A stretch of 64,000 nucleotides of DNA. Source: Cronobacter malonaticus LMG 23826. Lineage in GTDB: Bacteria; Pseudomonadota; Gammaproteobacteria; Enterobacterales; Enterobacteriaceae. Position numbers and translations under genes: made by a program. Below are positions 29,724-44,888 of the stretch, piece after piece. The notes beneath the pieces were generated by a model, which ran no database searches, was not told the DNA's origin, and saw only the letters and a program-made list of their open reading frames with translations. The DNA lies in NCBI RefSeq assembly GCF_001277215.2, contig NZ_CP013940.1, forward strand, positions 3,596,001-3,660,000. The letters run 5' to 3'. How positions within the stretch are numbered: position 1 is the stretch's first letter; every line of letters starts with the position of its first letter.

Positions 29724-30611
29724 TTATTTCAGCGTTTCCCGCGTAAGGTCATCAAGCGCCAGAATACAGCGGTTGCGTCCGCTATTTTTCCCGAAATACA
29801 TCGCGTCGTCCGCGCGACCAATGGCCGCATGCAAGGTTTCATGTGGCTGTACGCCTGTCAGGCCGCCCGTGAGCGTCACCGTTAGCGTCTCGCCGTTAAG
29901 CGTAATCGGATGCCGGGAGGGGCAACCGCAGAGCCGTAAGCCTGCCGCCCGCGCAGCTTCCGGCGTATGCGACTCCAGCAGAACGATGAACTCTTCGCCG
30001 CCAAAGCGGTACACCCGCTCACCCTCTTGCGCTTCAGATTTCAGGCGTTGCGCCACCTCGCGCAGCACATCATCTCCGGCGTTATGCCCGTAGGTATCAT
30101 TGACCTTTTTAAAACGGTCGATATCAATAATCAGCAGCCACAGGCTCTCCTGCGGCGCGCGTGCGTGCATGAAATCGAAATCTTCGTACATCAACTGGCG
30201 CAGCGGCAGCCCGGTCAGTGTGTCGTGCCGGTTGCGTAGTGAGATCAGCTGCTGGCGGTAATCATCAACGCTTGCCACAAACTGCTGCTGCGCCTCGTGG
30301 TAAGCATATAACGCGACGGCATCCACCTGTTTAATTGCAATCGACTGAATTAACGTGCGCGCATAGTCATGCATGGTTTTATGTGTTTCGCTAATATTCC
30401 CAATAAAGCGCGCGTAGCGGGAAGGAATATTATTGCACGAGACAACCCAATGGTGAAAACGGCAATAAAGATGTGACTGTGGATGTATAAATGTGTTATC
30501 AGGTTCGCTACCTAATAATACAAGCTCTAAAAATTTGCCGCTCCACTCATAATGTAATTTAACGGCCTGGTTTAATTCTTTTAACGATAAATCTATCCGT
30601 TGCAAATCCAT
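29724..30611 (-). CDS. Diguanylate cyclase with CZB zinc-sensor domain (DgcZ-like)
   Basis: 295-aa cytoplasmic GGDEF protein. The N-terminal half resembles the CZB (chemoreceptor zinc-binding) domain of E. coli DgcZ/YdeH: the 3His/1Cys zinc set fits His20 in LHYEW, Cys50 in CRFHHW, and two His in ETHKTMHDY (about 76-84). The C-terminal GGDEF domain starts DTLTGLPLRQL, has DIDRFKKVNDTYGH and the active GGEEF, then RADDAMYFGKNSGRNRC. It should make c-di-GMP with zinc as an inhibitor, as shown for DgcZ. It sits between aer and patA, unlike ydeH in E. coli, so I infer a paralog or moved ortholog. Confidence 0.88.
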   Translation of the reverse strand: MDLQRIDLSLKELNQAVKLHYEWSGKFLELVLLGSEPDNTFIHPQSHLYCRFHHWVVSCNNIPSRYARFIGNISETHKTMHDYARTLIQSIAIKQVDAVALYAYHEAQQQFVASVDDYRQQLISLRNRHDTLTGLPLRQLMYEDFDFMHARAPQESLWLLIIDIDRFKKVNDTYGHNAGDDVLREVAQRLKSEAQEGERVYRFGGEEFIVLLESHTPEAARAAGLRLCGCPSRHPITLNGETLTVTLTGGLTGVQPHETLHAAIGRADDAMYFGKNSGRNRCILALDDLTRETLK

Positions 30612-32419
<1,808 letters not shown>

Positions 32420-32483
32420 CCCTCAGGCAGCGCGTCTTCGGTCTCATCTGACGAAGGCGCGACGCCTTTTCCACGTACCCTGA

Positions 32484-34616
<2,133 letters not shown>

Positions 34617-34641
34617 GGCATATGGCGGGTGCGATGGTGAT

Positions 34642-34939
34642 GGCGGGTGCGCTGCGCTTACCCGCCCTACGATCCAGGTCCATTCATGTTGTGTAGGATG
34701 GGTAAGCGAAGCCGCACCCACCATTCTTCCGCCCGGCCACAACGCGGACGCCAGGGTGGATGGTTTTGCTCCGGCTAAAAAAGACATTATGGCGAACGGA
34801 ACGCGCTCCCTACCCTGATATATTTACCCTGCCTCGCCGGTCCTCTTACGTTCTGTGACGGCGGGTGCGCTGCGCTTACCCGCCCTACGATCCATGTCCA
34901 TTCATATTGTGTAGGGTGGGTAAGCGAAGCGCACCCACC
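34642..34939 (+). repeat. BIME-like cluster of four REP-type palindromes
   Basis: Units at 34642-34670 (+), 34693-34722 (inverted, with one extra C), 34860-34888 (+) and 34911-34939 (inverted). Each plus/inverted pair encloses the same spacer (GATCCA.GTCCATTCAT.TTGT), so the whole ~80-bp pair is itself duplicated 218 bp apart. The 34617-34968 gap between convergent fadH and rlmG contains little else. Confidence 0.87.
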
Positions 34940-34968
34940 GCCCCGCAAAACCGCGTTAACCGCCCTTC

Positions 34969-36099
34969 TTAACGGCTCTTGCGCAGCTTCACCGCTTTCA
35001 ACACCACAAACTTATTGTTGGTCGCGACGGTCGTGCAGTTGCCGAAAATCTTCTTCAGCTTGCGGAAATAATCGAGATGGCGGTTGCCGACGATGCGCAG
35101 CTCGCCGCCCCATTTCAGGCAGCGGCGGGCGTCCTGAAACATCTGCCAGGCGATATGATCGGTAATCGCGTGCTGCTGATGGAACGGCGGATTGCAGAGC
35201 ACCGCGTGGAAGCTTTCCGGCTCCACGCCCGTCAGCGCGTTATTCACCTGAAACTCACAGCGGTCCATCGCGTCCGGCAGGTTGGTTTCAACGTTCAGAC
35301 GGCTCGAAGCCACCGCCATATAAGACTCGTCAACAAACCGCACCTTCGCCTGCGGGTTTTGCGCCAGCAGCGTCAGGCCAATTACGCCGTTGCCGCAGCC
35401 GAGATCCACCATCTCGCCTTCCACCGCTTCCGGCAGGTGCTGCATAAAGAAGCGCGCGCCGATATCGAGACTCGTGCGGGAAAACACGCTGGCGTGGTTG
35501 TGAATCGTCCATGGCGTGCCGTCGAGCTTCCAGCTTAAGGTTTCAGGCGCGTCGGCAAGCGCCGGGGCGCTGAAGGCGCAGTGAATCAGGCGCGCCTTTT
35601 TCCAGGCGAGCGTCGTGGTGGTCGGCCCCAGGATTTTCTCAAACAGCGCCAGCGTTGAGGTATGAATATCGCGCGCTTTGGCACCGGCGATAATGCGCGT
35701 CTGCGGCGTCACTACTTTTCGCAGCGCGCGCAACTGTTGTTCCAGCAACGCGAGCTGTTTGGGGATTTTCATCAGCACCAGCTCGGGTGCGTCGGGTAGC
35801 GGGCTCAGGCTGTCCTGCATCGTCACGAGAGAGTCGTCGATATCATTCAGGCGCAGGTTGTGGCGCGTGGCCTGATGGGCGATGAACGAATCATTGACGC
35901 TGACCGGGCGAACCACCGCCAGCGCACAGGCGAGCGCGCCGAAACTGTCGTTGAAAATCAGTACCGGGCCGGAGGGCTGTTCGACCTGTTGCAGCAGGTA
36001 TTCATCCGCGGCTTCCCAGGCCTGCAGCGGCGTCTCTTCCGGCATCGGCGGAAAACGCTGCAGCGTCAGTGTTTGATTAAGTAACTCCACCTGGCTCAT
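34969..36099 (-). CDS. rlmG: RlmG, 23S rRNA guanine-N2 methyltransferase (G1835)
   Basis: 376-aa SAM methyltransferase modifying G1835 of 23S rRNA. Two tandem Rossmann-like domains: a degenerate N-terminal one and the catalytic one with SAM motif [13 protein letters not shown] (about 233-245) and the catalytic NPPFHQ (about 304-309), typical of N2-guanine methyltransferases. It ends [14 protein letters not shown]. Formerly ygjO. It is divergent from ygjP and follows the E. coli order fadH-rlmG-ygjP, except that the higBA (ygjNM) pair of E. coli is absent and REP elements lie there instead. Confidence 0.95.
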   Translation of the reverse strand: MSQVELLNQTLTLQRFPPMPEETPLQAWEAADEYLLQQVEQPSGPVLIFNDSFGALACALAVVRPVSVNDSFIAHQATRHNLRLNDIDDSLVTMQDSLSPLPDAPELVLMKIPKQLALLEQQLRALRKVVTPQTRIIAGAKARDIHTSTLALFEKILGPTTTTLAWKKARLIHCAFSAPALADAPETLSWKLDGTPWTIHNHASVFSRTSLDIGARFFMQHLPEAVEGEMVDLGCGNGVIGLTLLAQNPQAKVRFVDESYMAVASSRLNVETNLPDAMDRCEFQVNNALTGVEPESFHAVLCNPPFHQQHAITDHIAWQMFQDARRCLKWGGELRIVGNRHLDYFRKLKKIFGNCTTVATNNKFVVLKAVKLRKSR

Positions 36100-36183
36100 C
36101 GGCCCTCCCGAATGGTAAAATCCGCGCGTTTTATCCCTTAATTACACCCCTGAGTAAACCTTTTTTTACCCGCTGAGGCCGTG

Positions 36184-36696
36184 ATGACCACACTGACGTA
36201 TCTCCAGGGCTACCCGGAATCGCTGCTTGTCCAGGTGCGCACGCTGATTGAGCAGAACCGCCTCGGCGACGTCCTTGAGAAGCGCTATCCGCACAAGCAC
36301 CTGATAACCACCGATAAAGCGCTTTATGACTATGCGCAGGGGCTGAAAAATCGCTATCTGCGCAGCGCCCCGCCGCTCAATAAAGTGGCGTATGACAATA
36401 AAATCCACGTCATGAAGCACGCGCTTGGGCTACATACCGCGATTTCGCGCGTGCAGGGCGGCAAGCTGAAAGCCAAAGCGGAGATTCGCGTCGCCACGGT
36501 GTTTCGCCAGGCGCCGGAAGATTTCCTGCGAATGATTGTGGTGCATGAACTGGCGCACATTAAAGAAAAGGAACACAACAAAGCCTTTTATCAGCTGTGC
36601 TGCCATATGGAACCGCAGTATCATCAGCTCGAATTCGATACCCGCCTGTGGCTGACCCAGCTCGCGCTGGCGCAAAGCGGCGGGCAGACGGCTTAA
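36184..36696 (+). CDS. ygjP: YgjP, YgjP/WLM-family zinc metalloprotease-like protein
   Basis: 170-aa protein of the YgjP-like metallopeptidase family (DUF45). The zinc motif HELAHIKEKEHNKAFY (about 121-136) has the HExxH pair and a third His. The ortholog in E. coli has been reported as a UTP-related pyrophosphatase; protease activity is only suggested by the fold. GTG (36181) and ATG (36184) are both possible starts; the ATG is chosen on similarity. It is followed 9 nt later by the upstream sequence of ygjQ, forming a small operon. Confidence 0.9.
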   Translation: MTTLTYLQGYPESLLVQVRTLIEQNRLGDVLEKRYPHKHLITTDKALYDYAQGLKNRYLRSAPPLNKVAYDNKIHVMKHALGLHTAISRVQGGKLKAKAEIRVATVFRQAPEDFLRMIVVHELAHIKEKEHNKAFYQLCCHMEPQYHQLEFDTRLWLTQLALAQSGGQTA

Positions 36697-36720
36697 CCTC
36701 CGCTTTTGCAAGGACGCAAC

Positions 36721-37413
36721 GTGAAATTTTCCTCTCGCTCAAAACGCGGCTTAACTCTCGCCGCCGTGATTATCCTGACTGGCGCGTTAGTGTCGGTGAT
36801 GGCCATTATCGGTGCCGACCGCGCGGTTACGCACGCCGCGGCTGGCCGGTTGTATGATACGGTCGAAAATATTCCTGCCCGCAAAGTGGGGCTGGTGCTC
36901 GGCGCACGTCCCGACAACCGCTTTTTCAACCGCCGTATCGAGGCCGCCGCCGGGCTTTATCACGCCGGAAAAGTTTCCTGGCTGCTGGTGAGCGGCGATA
37001 ACAGCCGCGCTGATTACGATGAGCCGACGGCAATGGCCGAAGCGCTTAACCGCCACGGCGTTCCCGCCGCCGCGATTTTCTGTGACTACGCGGGGTTTTC
37101 AACGCTCGATTCCGTCGTGCGCGCGCGGGAAGTGTTTCAGGAAAACCGGATTACCATCATCTCGCAGGCGTTTCACAATCAGCGTGCCATTTACCTCGCG
37201 CAACATTATGGTATCGACGCCATCGGGTTTAACGCTGAAGATCCGGCCTTGCGCCATACGCAATATACGATCTTGCGAGAACGGTTCGCCCGCGTACGGG
37301 CGATGCTCGATGCGCGTCTGCTTCGCCGCGAACCGCACTTTCTTGGGCCTCAGGTGAAAATCGGCCCAAAAGACGCGCCGCGCGGCTGCAACATTTACGC
37401 CCCAACACCCTAA
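36721..37413 (+). CDS. ygjQ: YgjQ, SanA/DUF218-like inner membrane protein
   Basis: 230-aa protein with an N-terminal membrane anchor (about 12-33) and a periplasmic DUF218/SanA-like domain: GLVLGAR (about 59-65), [24 protein letters not shown] and [18 protein letters not shown]. Relatives (SanA, ElyC) affect the cell envelope barrier and peptidoglycan or ECA metabolism; the YgjQ role is unproven. The start is the GTG at 36721 with AAGGA upstream; a TTG at 36706 would add five residues. It begins 24 nt after ygjP. Confidence 0.9.
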   Translation: MKFSSRSKRGLTLAAVIILTGALVSVMAIIGADRAVTHAAAGRLYDTVENIPARKVGLVLGARPDNRFFNRRIEAAAGLYHAGKVSWLLVSGDNSRADYDEPTAMAEALNRHGVPAAAIFCDYAGFSTLDSVVRAREVFQENRITIISQAFHNQRAIYLAQHYGIDAIGFNAEDPALRHTQYTILRERFARVRAMLDARLLRREPHFLGPQVKIGPKDAPRGCNIYAPTP

Positions 37414-37496
37414 CAATCTGCGCCCGCGCGCACTGGTTTTGTCATTTTCGCGTGTTACTCTGAAAAGATATTCACTGTCGGAGAAGACACGCCTTT

Positions 37497-38495
37497 ATGA
37501 TACGTTTCGCCGTTGTTGGAACGAACTGGATAACGCGCCAGTTTGTCGATGCCGCCCACGAGACGGGCAAATTTACCCTGACCGCGATCTACTCCCGAAG
37601 CCTTGAACAGGCGCAGGCGTTCGCGAGCGACTACCCGGTGGAGCATCTCTTCACCTCGCTGGAAGCGCTGGCCGAAAGCGACGCCATCGATGCGGTCTAT
37701 ATCGCAAGCCCTAACGCCCTGCACTTTTCCCAGTCCTGCCTGTTTATGAACCATAAAAAGCATGTGATTTGCGAAAAGCCGCTGGCCTCTAACCTGCGGG
37801 AAGTGGAAGCGGCCATCGCCTGCGCGCGCGAAAACCAGGTGGTACTGTTTGAGGCGTTTAAAACCGCCAGCCTGCCGAATTTCATCGCGCTGCAACAGGC
37901 GCTGCCAAAAGTGGGCACGCTTCGCAAAGTGCTGTTTAACTACTGCCAGTATTCGTCGCGCTACCCGCGTTACCTGAATGGCGAGAACCCGAATACGTTT
38001 AACCCGGCGTTCTCCAACGGATCTATTATGGACATCGGCTTTTATACGCTCGCCAGCGCCGTCGCGCTGTGGGGCGAGCCGCATGATGTCAAAGCCACCG
38101 CCAGCCTGCTGGCAAGCGGCGTGGACGCGCACGGCGTGGTTCAGATGAACTATGGCGATTTCGACGTTACGCTGCTGCACTCAAAAGTGAGCGACTCAAC
38201 GCTTCCGAGCGAAATTCAGGGCGAAGCGGGCTCGCTGGTGATTGAAAAACTCTCCGAATGCCAACGCATCACCTTTATTCCGCGCGGCGGCAAACCGCAG
38301 GAGCTGACGCTGCCGCAGCACATCAATACGATGCTTTATGAAGCGGAAACCTTTGCGCGCCTGGTCGAGACCTGTGAAGTGAATCATCCGGGCCTCGCGG
38401 TCAGCCGCACGACAGCGAAATTGCTCACCGAGATCCGCGCCCAGACGGGCGTGACATTCCCGGCAGATGATGTCAGCGCGCCGCTCCCGGCGTAA
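37497..38495 (+). CDS. ygjR: YgjR, Gfo/Idh/MocA family oxidoreductase
   Basis: 332-aa NAD(P)-dependent oxidoreductase. The N-terminal Rossmann fold begins MIRFAVVGTNWITRQF (G-x-N-W in place of GxGxxG), with YIASPNALHF, CEKPLASN (the EKP catalytic lysine motif, about 93-100) and the C-terminal alpha/beta domain with NPAFSNGSIMDIGFY (about 174-188). The substrate is unknown. Close to E. coli YgjR (328 aa) and in the same position. Confidence 0.93.
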   Translation: MIRFAVVGTNWITRQFVDAAHETGKFTLTAIYSRSLEQAQAFASDYPVEHLFTSLEALAESDAIDAVYIASPNALHFSQSCLFMNHKKHVICEKPLASNLREVEAAIACARENQVVLFEAFKTASLPNFIALQQALPKVGTLRKVLFNYCQYSSRYPRYLNGENPNTFNPAFSNGSIMDIGFYTLASAVALWGEPHDVKATASLLASGVDAHGVVQMNYGDFDVTLLHSKVSDSTLPSEIQGEAGSLVIEKLSECQRITFIPRGGKPQELTLPQHINTMLYEAETFARLVETCEVNHPGLAVSRTTAKLLTEIRAQTGVTFPADDVSAPLPA

Positions 38496-38555
38496 AGCTT
38501 TGTAAAAGCGCCACGGTGAGTCATTGACCGCATAAATGCTTTGTAATATTTTGTT

Positions 38556-38741
38556 ACTTGCAAAGGGGAGTAACTTCTATTGCCGACGGTCGTCATTACG
38601 ATGCATGCATCCGGTCGTCGGGCAGCCAGCCTGTTATCAACACGATAACGCGGCGGCTGTAAGTGAGACCTTGCCGGAAGGCGAGGTCTGTGCGGTGCTC
38701 TTAGGCAAAGCGGCTGACGTCTTCTGACGTTAGCCGTTTTT
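38556..38741 (+). ncRNA. PRE / yybP-ykoY riboregulator of alx
   Basis: Leader upstream of alx. It opens with ACTTGCAAAGGGGAGTAACTT (AAAGGGGAGTA is the yybP-ykoY core start), contains GC-rich paired segments (GACGGTCGTC...GGTCGTCGGG; GAGACCTTGCC...GGCGAGGTCT) and ends with the intrinsic terminator CGGCTGACGTC/GACGTTAGCCG (38711-38721 with 38726-38736) plus T5. In E. coli this pH-responsive element responds to alkaline pH and manganese and controls alx transcription and translation. Confidence 0.85.
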
Positions 38742-38759
38742 GTTTAGAGGATTTCGCTT

Positions 38760-39728
38760 ATGAATACTGTCGGCACTCCCTTACTGTGGGGCGGCTTCGC
38801 CGTCATCGTGGTGATTATGCTGGCTATCGACCTTCTGCTTCAGGGCCGTCGCGGCGCGCACGCGATGTCGATGAAGCAGGCGGCCGCCTGGTCTGTCGTC
38901 TGGGTTTCGCTTTCCCTGCTGTTTAACGCAGCCTTCTGGTGGTATCTCACCGGCACCGCCGGGCGTGAAGTAGCAGATACCCAGGCGCTCGCCTTCCTGA
39001 CCGGTTATCTCATCGAAAAAGCGCTTGCGGTCGATAACGTCTTCGTCTGGCTGATGCTCTTTAGCTACTTCGCCGTACCGCCTGCGCTGCAGCGCCGGGT
39101 GCTGATTTACGGCGTGCTGGGCGCTATCGTGCTACGCACCATTATGATTTTCGCCGGTAGCTGGCTTATCACGCAGTTTGAATGGCTGCTGTATGTGTTC
39201 GGCGCGTTCCTGCTCTTTACCGGCGTGAAGATGGCGCTCGCGAAGGAAGATGAAGGCGGCATCGGTGACAAACCGCTGGTGCGCTGGCTGCGCGGGCATC
39301 TGCGCATGACGGACAGCATCGAGAGCGAGCACTTCTTCGTGCGTAAAAACGGCCTACTCTACGCCACACCGCTGCTGCTGGTGCTGATCATGGTGGAGCT
39401 GAGCGACGTGATTTTCGCGGTGGACAGCATCCCGGCGATTTTCGCGGTTACCACCGATCCGTTTATCGTGCTGACCTCTAACCTGTTCGCAATCCTCGGC
39501 CTGCGCGCCATGTACTTCCTGCTGGCGGGCGTGGCGGAGCGTTTCTCGATGCTGAAATATGGTCTGTCGGTGATCCTGGTGTTTATCGGTATCAAGATGC
39601 TGATTGTCGATTTCTACCACATTCCGATCGCCATTTCGCTTGGCGTGGTCGGCGGCATTCTGGTCACGACGCTTGTGATTAACGCCTGGGTTAACCATCG
39701 CAACGATAAGAAAAAGCTGGCGGAATAA
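38760..39728 (+). CDS. alx: Alx, TerC-family membrane protein (manganese/pH-linked)
   Basis: 322-aa TerC/Alx integral membrane protein with about nine helices. TerC hallmarks: [21 protein letters not shown] (paired acid residues in membrane helices), [21 protein letters not shown] (about 211-231) and [13 protein letters not shown]. In E. coli Alx has been linked to cytoplasmic manganese handling and alkaline pH response. Translation starts after the terminator of the riboregulator; AGAGGA lies 8 nt before the ATG. A strong terminator follows. Confidence 0.95.
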   Translation: MNTVGTPLLWGGFAVIVVIMLAIDLLLQGRRGAHAMSMKQAAAWSVVWVSLSLLFNAAFWWYLTGTAGREVADTQALAFLTGYLIEKALAVDNVFVWLMLFSYFAVPPALQRRVLIYGVLGAIVLRTIMIFAGSWLITQFEWLLYVFGAFLLFTGVKMALAKEDEGGIGDKPLVRWLRGHLRMTDSIESEHFFVRKNGLLYATPLLLVLIMVELSDVIFAVDSIPAIFAVTTDPFIVLTSNLFAILGLRAMYFLLAGVAERFSMLKYGLSVILVFIGIKMLIVDFYHIPIAISLGVVGGILVTTLVINAWVNHRNDKKKLAE

Positions 39729-39750
39729 GGATTTTGCCGTCATGGCTTTG

Positions 39751-39784
39751 ACGCCGCCCGTGCTCCTGCGGGCGGCGTTTTTTT
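39751..39784 (+). terminator. Rho-independent terminator of alx
   Basis: Ten-bp stem ACGCCGCCCG/CGGGCGGCGT (39751-39760 with 39769-39778), 8-nt loop, run of seven T. Confidence 0.92.
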
Positions 39785-40022
39785 ATGCGCTATTCGCTGC
39801 CCGCGCTTTTGCAACGCGCCGGATGACGGAATTGCCGATATTGTCACAATAACGTTAAGAGATAGTTAAAAAACGGGAGCAATTCAGAAAATCCAGCACT
39901 ATCCCCTTTCTCCGCGTAGCCAAATCCTTATACTCATCTGTGCAAACTTTTGTTACATCCTGACGCAACGTGGCACAGAACATGGCGCGGGATGCAACCA
40001 CATCACTTCTGAAGGAAATAGT

Positions 40023-41270
40023 ATGACTACGCAATCTCAGGGCGGCGGCCTGTTACACCGCCTGGCACAGGGCAGTCTGGTAAAACAGATTCTGGTGGGA
40101 CTGGTGCTCGGTATTCTGCTGGCCTGGCTTTCCAAACCCGCGGCTATCGCGGTCGGGCTGCTCGGCACGCTGTTCGTCGGCGCGCTGAAAGCCGTGGCAC
40201 CGGTACTGGTGCTGATGCTGGTGATGGCCTCTATCGCCAACCATAAACATGGGCAGAAAACCAATATCCGCCCCATTCTCTGGCTTTATCTGCTGGGCAC
40301 GTTTTCCGCGGCGCTGACCGCCGTGCTGTTCAGCTTTCTCTTTCCTTCCACGCTGCATCTGGTTTCAGGCGCGACGGATATTACGCCGCCGACCGGGATT
40401 GTCGGCGTGCTGCGCGACCTGCTGCTCAGCATGGTCGCGAACCCGGTGGATGCGCTGCTGAAAGGCAATTACATCGGCATTCTGGTCTGGGCTGTGGGTC
40501 TCGGCTTCGCGCTGCGTCACGGCAACGACACCACCAAAAATCTGGTGAATGATATGTCGGATGCCGTCACCTTTATGGTGAAGCTGGTGATCCGCTTCGC
40601 GCCCGTCGGGATTTTCGGCCTGGTCGCGTCCACGCTCGCCACCACCGGCTTCGATACCCTGTGGGGCTACGCGCAACTGCTGGTCGTGCTGGTCGGTTGT
40701 ATGCTGCTGGTAGCGCTGGTGATAAACCCGCTGATTGTCTTTGCGAAAATCCGTCGTAACCCTTACCCGCTGGTGTTCGCATGCCTGCGCGAAAGCGGCG
40801 TAACCGCGTTCTTTACCCGCAGTTCGGCGGCGAATATTCCGGTCAATATGGCGCTGTGCGAGAAGCTGAATCTGGATCGCGATACGTACTCGGTGTCGAT
40901 CCCGCTCGGTGCGACCATCAACATGGCGGGGGCTGCGATCACCATTACGGTGCTGACGCTGGCGGCGGTGCATACGCTGGGGATTGCGGTGGATGTGCCG
41001 ACCGCGCTGCTGCTGAGCGTGGTGGCGTCGCTTTGCGCCTGCGGCGCGTCGGGCGTGGCCGGTGGTTCGCTGCTGCTGATTCCGCTCGCGTGCAATATGT
41101 TCGGCATCCCGAACGATATCGCCATGCAGGTGGTGGCGGTGGGCTTTATCATCGGCGTGTTGCAGGACTCCTGCGAAACCGCGCTGAATTCCTCCACCGA
41201 CGTGCTCTTCACCGCGGCGGCGTGCCAGGCGGAAGACGCGCGTCTTGCGAGCCACGCGCTGCGTAATTAA
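40023..41270 (+). CDS. sstT: SstT, sodium:serine/threonine symporter
   Basis: 415-aa member of the dicarboxylate/amino acid:cation symporter family, importing serine and threonine with Na+. Family features: N-terminal [18 protein letters not shown], the serine-rich re-entrant loop [15 protein letters not shown] (about 259-273), [16 protein letters not shown] (sodium-site NMxG, about 290-305) and [19 protein letters not shown] (second re-entrant loop). Its own promoter should lie in the 244 nt after the alx terminator; SD GAAGGA is 7 nt before the ATG. Confidence 0.96.
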   Translation: MTTQSQGGGLLHRLAQGSLVKQILVGLVLGILLAWLSKPAAIAVGLLGTLFVGALKAVAPVLVLMLVMASIANHKHGQKTNIRPILWLYLLGTFSAALTAVLFSFLFPSTLHLVSGATDITPPTGIVGVLRDLLLSMVANPVDALLKGNYIGILVWAVGLGFALRHGNDTTKNLVNDMSDAVTFMVKLVIRFAPVGIFGLVASTLATTGFDTLWGYAQLLVVLVGCMLLVALVINPLIVFAKIRRNPYPLVFACLRESGVTAFFTRSSAANIPVNMALCEKLNLDRDTYSVSIPLGATINMAGAAITITVLTLAAVHTLGIAVDVPTALLLSVVASLCACGASGVAGGSLLLIPLACNMFGIPNDIAMQVVAVGFIIGVLQDSCETALNSSTDVLFTAAACQAEDARLASHALRN

Positions 41271-41278
41271 TCCCTCTC

Positions 41279-41305
41279 CGGCGGTCTGCGGGCCGCCGTC
41301 TTTTA
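41279..41305 (+). terminator. Rho-independent terminator of sstT
   Basis: GC-rich stem CGGCGGTC/GGCCGCCG (one G-T pair) 9 nt after the sstT stop, followed by TCTTTT. It overlaps the 3' end of the convergent ygjV. Confidence 0.7.
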
Positions 41306-41845
41306 CCGCTTCTGCACGATCTCTTTTTCGACCTTAAACGGATCGATGCCCCGCTTTTGCATCTGCCAGAAACGAAGAATGTTAAACCCGTTGATGATGA
41401 GAAAGCTGCCCTCAATCAGCGTCCCGCCTATCGAGCCAATCCAGAAATTATGCGTGACCCAGCAGGCGGTGGAGCACCACATCACGCAGCGGGTGGTAAG
41501 CCCGGTGCAGCGAAACAGCGCCCAGGTGCTGGCGACGGTGCCGATAATCGGTAGCAGCTCAATGGCGTGATGAAGCTTCACCAGCCCGAACGTCAGCGTG
41601 AGCACGATAAACAGCGTCATGATCCACAGGCTGCGGGTGCGCAGGGAGATCACCGTGCGCAGCGCGTTGAGCTCCGCGCTCATGCCCGCAGGCGTCGCGC
41701 CCATCAGGAAAAAATGCCCGCCGATGACGGCGCTGTAGAGCGCCAGTTGCAGCTTAAAGCGCCGCTCGTCGCGGTTGAAAAAGGTGGTGATGCCAATCAG
41801 AAAGGCGATGACCCCAACACCCTGGGCCAGCCAATACGCGGTCAT
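41303..41845 (-). CDS. ygjV: YgjV, YgjV-family inner membrane protein
   Basis: 180-aa membrane protein (E. coli 183 aa) with about five hydrophobic helices. It begins MTAYWLAQGVGVIAFLIG and keeps FFNRDERRFK, NALRTVISLRTRSLW and GSIGGTLIEGSFLIINGFNI; it ends in a basic tail RGIDPFKVEKEI. Family function is uncertain. It is the last gene of the minus-strand group after uxaCA, separated from uxaA by a terminator at 41859-41893. Confidence 0.92.
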   Translation of the reverse strand: MTAYWLAQGVGVIAFLIGITTFFNRDERRFKLQLALYSAVIGGHFFLMGATPAGMSAELNALRTVISLRTRSLWIMTLFIVLTLTFGLVKLHHAIELLPIIGTVASTWALFRCTGLTTRCVMWCSTACWVTHNFWIGSIGGTLIEGSFLIINGFNILRFWQMQKRGIDPFKVEKEIVQKR

Positions 41846-41858
41846 AAAGCGTCCCTCT

Positions 41859-41893
41859 CAAAAAGAAACGGCGCTTCATAAATGAAACGCCGT
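41859..41893 (-). terminator. Rho-independent terminator of uxaC-uxaA
   Basis: Twelve-bp stem (41868-41879 with 41882-41893, one mismatch, 2-nt loop); on the minus strand TTTCTTTTTG follows. It lies 24 nt after the uxaA stop. Confidence 0.8.
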
Positions 41894-41916
41894 CTGATGA
41901 TTACGTTGTCCGGGGC

Positions 41917-43404
41917 CTACAGCGTCACGCCGCTCTTAAAGATAGCCAGCTCGCGGAAATCGTTTTTCTCGTTGCAGGTCTCTTTGCCGGAGGCGATTTC
42001 CACAATCTTATCGACAAACTTTTCCAGCAGCTGCGGCATCGCGGTGCCGTGCAGCAGCTGACCGGCGTCGAAGTCTATCCAGTGCGGTTTTTTCGCCGCC
42101 AGCTCGCTGTTGGTGGCGATTTTCACCGTCGGTACGAAACCGCCGTACGGCGTGCCGCGCCCGGTACTGAACAGCACCATATGACAGCCCGCGCCCGCCA
42201 GCGCGCTGGTGGCGACAGCATCGTTGCCCGGCGCGCTCAGCAGGTTAAGGCCCGGCGTATGCAGCCGCTCGCCATAGCGCAGCACGTCAACGACCTGGCT
42301 TGCGCCCGCTTTCTGCGTGCAGCCGAGCGATTTCTCTTCAAGCGTAGTGATGCCGCCCGCTTTGTTGCCCGGCGACGGGTTTTCGTAAATCGGCTGGTTA
42401 TGCGCGATGAAGTACTGTTTGAAGTCGTTCACCATGGTGACGGTTTTCTCAAACGTCGCTTCGTCGCGGCAGTGGCTCATCAGAATGCGCTCCGCGCCGA
42501 ACATCTCCGGCACTTCGGTCAGTACCGTGGTGCCGCCGTTGGCAATCACATAATCCGAGAAACGGCCAAGCATCGGGTTGGCGGTAATGCCGGAAAGCCC
42601 GTCTGAGCCGCCGCACTCCAGCCCGAATTTCAGTTCGCTGAGTTTGCCCGGCTCGCGTTTGTCGTGGCGCATGACGTCATAAAGCGCGTGCAAATGCTCA
42701 AGCCCCGCCTCCACTTCATCATCCTGATGCTGACACACCATAAAATGTACGCGTGCCGGGTCGAAATCGCCGAGCGTCTCGCGAAACGCGTCCACCTGGT
42801 TGTTCTCACAGCCAAGACCAATCACCAGCACCGCCCCGGCGTTCGGGTGGCGCACCATGTTTTGCAGCATGGTGCGGGTGTTGATGTGGTCGTCGCCGAG
42901 CTGCGAGCAGCCGTAGGTGTGGCTGAAGAGAAACACGCCGTCGGTGCCTTCGGCGTCGTTCGTCTCTTTCAGGAAACGGTTCTGGATCTGGCGCGCGATC
43001 CCGTTGACACAGCCGACGGTCGGCAGGATCCACAGTTCATTACGGATCCCCACCTCGCCGCTGGCGCGACGGTAGATCTGCACTTCGCGATCGCCCATCT
43101 GCTCGCCGGTGAATGACGCTTCGGGTTGATAGCTGTACTCATCCAGATCGCTGAGATTGGTGCGGGTATTGTGGGAGTGAATATGTTCGCCCGGCGCGAT
43201 ATCCGCCAGCGCATGGCCAATCGGCAGGCCATATTTCACCACGTTCTCTCCCTGAGCGATGGATTGCAGCGCGAACTTATGCCCGCGCGCCACCGGCTGC
43301 AACAGCATGACGGACAGCCCGTCAATGGCGATAACCGTGCCTTCGTCCAGATCCGCCAGCGCTACCGCGACGTTATCCTGCGAATGGATCCTGATGTATT
43401 GCAT
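41917..43404 (-). CDS. uxaA: UxaA, altronate dehydratase
   Basis: 495-aa iron-dependent enzyme converting D-altronate to 2-keto-3-deoxygluconate in galacturonate catabolism. The N-terminal SAF domain (about 1-95; YIRIHSQDNVAVAL, ending with PGEHIHSHN) is followed by the UxaA/GarD domain with TVGCVNGIARQI, HTYGCSQLGDD, VIGLGCENNQVD, GLECGGSDGLSGITANP and CHMVLFSTGRGTPYGG. Second gene of uxaCA, 17 nt after uxaC; in E. coli the operon is repressed by ExuR. uxaB, which supplies altronate, is not in this window. Confidence 0.96.
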   Translation of the reverse strand: MQYIRIHSQDNVAVALADLDEGTVIAIDGLSVMLLQPVARGHKFALQSIAQGENVVKYGLPIGHALADIAPGEHIHSHNTRTNLSDLDEYSYQPEASFTGEQMGDREVQIYRRASGEVGIRNELWILPTVGCVNGIARQIQNRFLKETNDAEGTDGVFLFSHTYGCSQLGDDHINTRTMLQNMVRHPNAGAVLVIGLGCENNQVDAFRETLGDFDPARVHFMVCQHQDDEVEAGLEHLHALYDVMRHDKREPGKLSELKFGLECGGSDGLSGITANPMLGRFSDYVIANGGTTVLTEVPEMFGAERILMSHCRDEATFEKTVTMVNDFKQYFIAHNQPIYENPSPGNKAGGITTLEEKSLGCTQKAGASQVVDVLRYGERLHTPGLNLLSAPGNDAVATSALAGAGCHMVLFSTGRGTPYGGFVPTVKIATNSELAAKKPHWIDFDAGQLLHGTAMPQLLEKFVDKIVEIASGKETCNEKNDFRELAIFKSGVTL

Positions 43405-43421
43405 ATCAACCTCAAAGGGCC

Positions 43422-44888
<1,467 letters not shown>

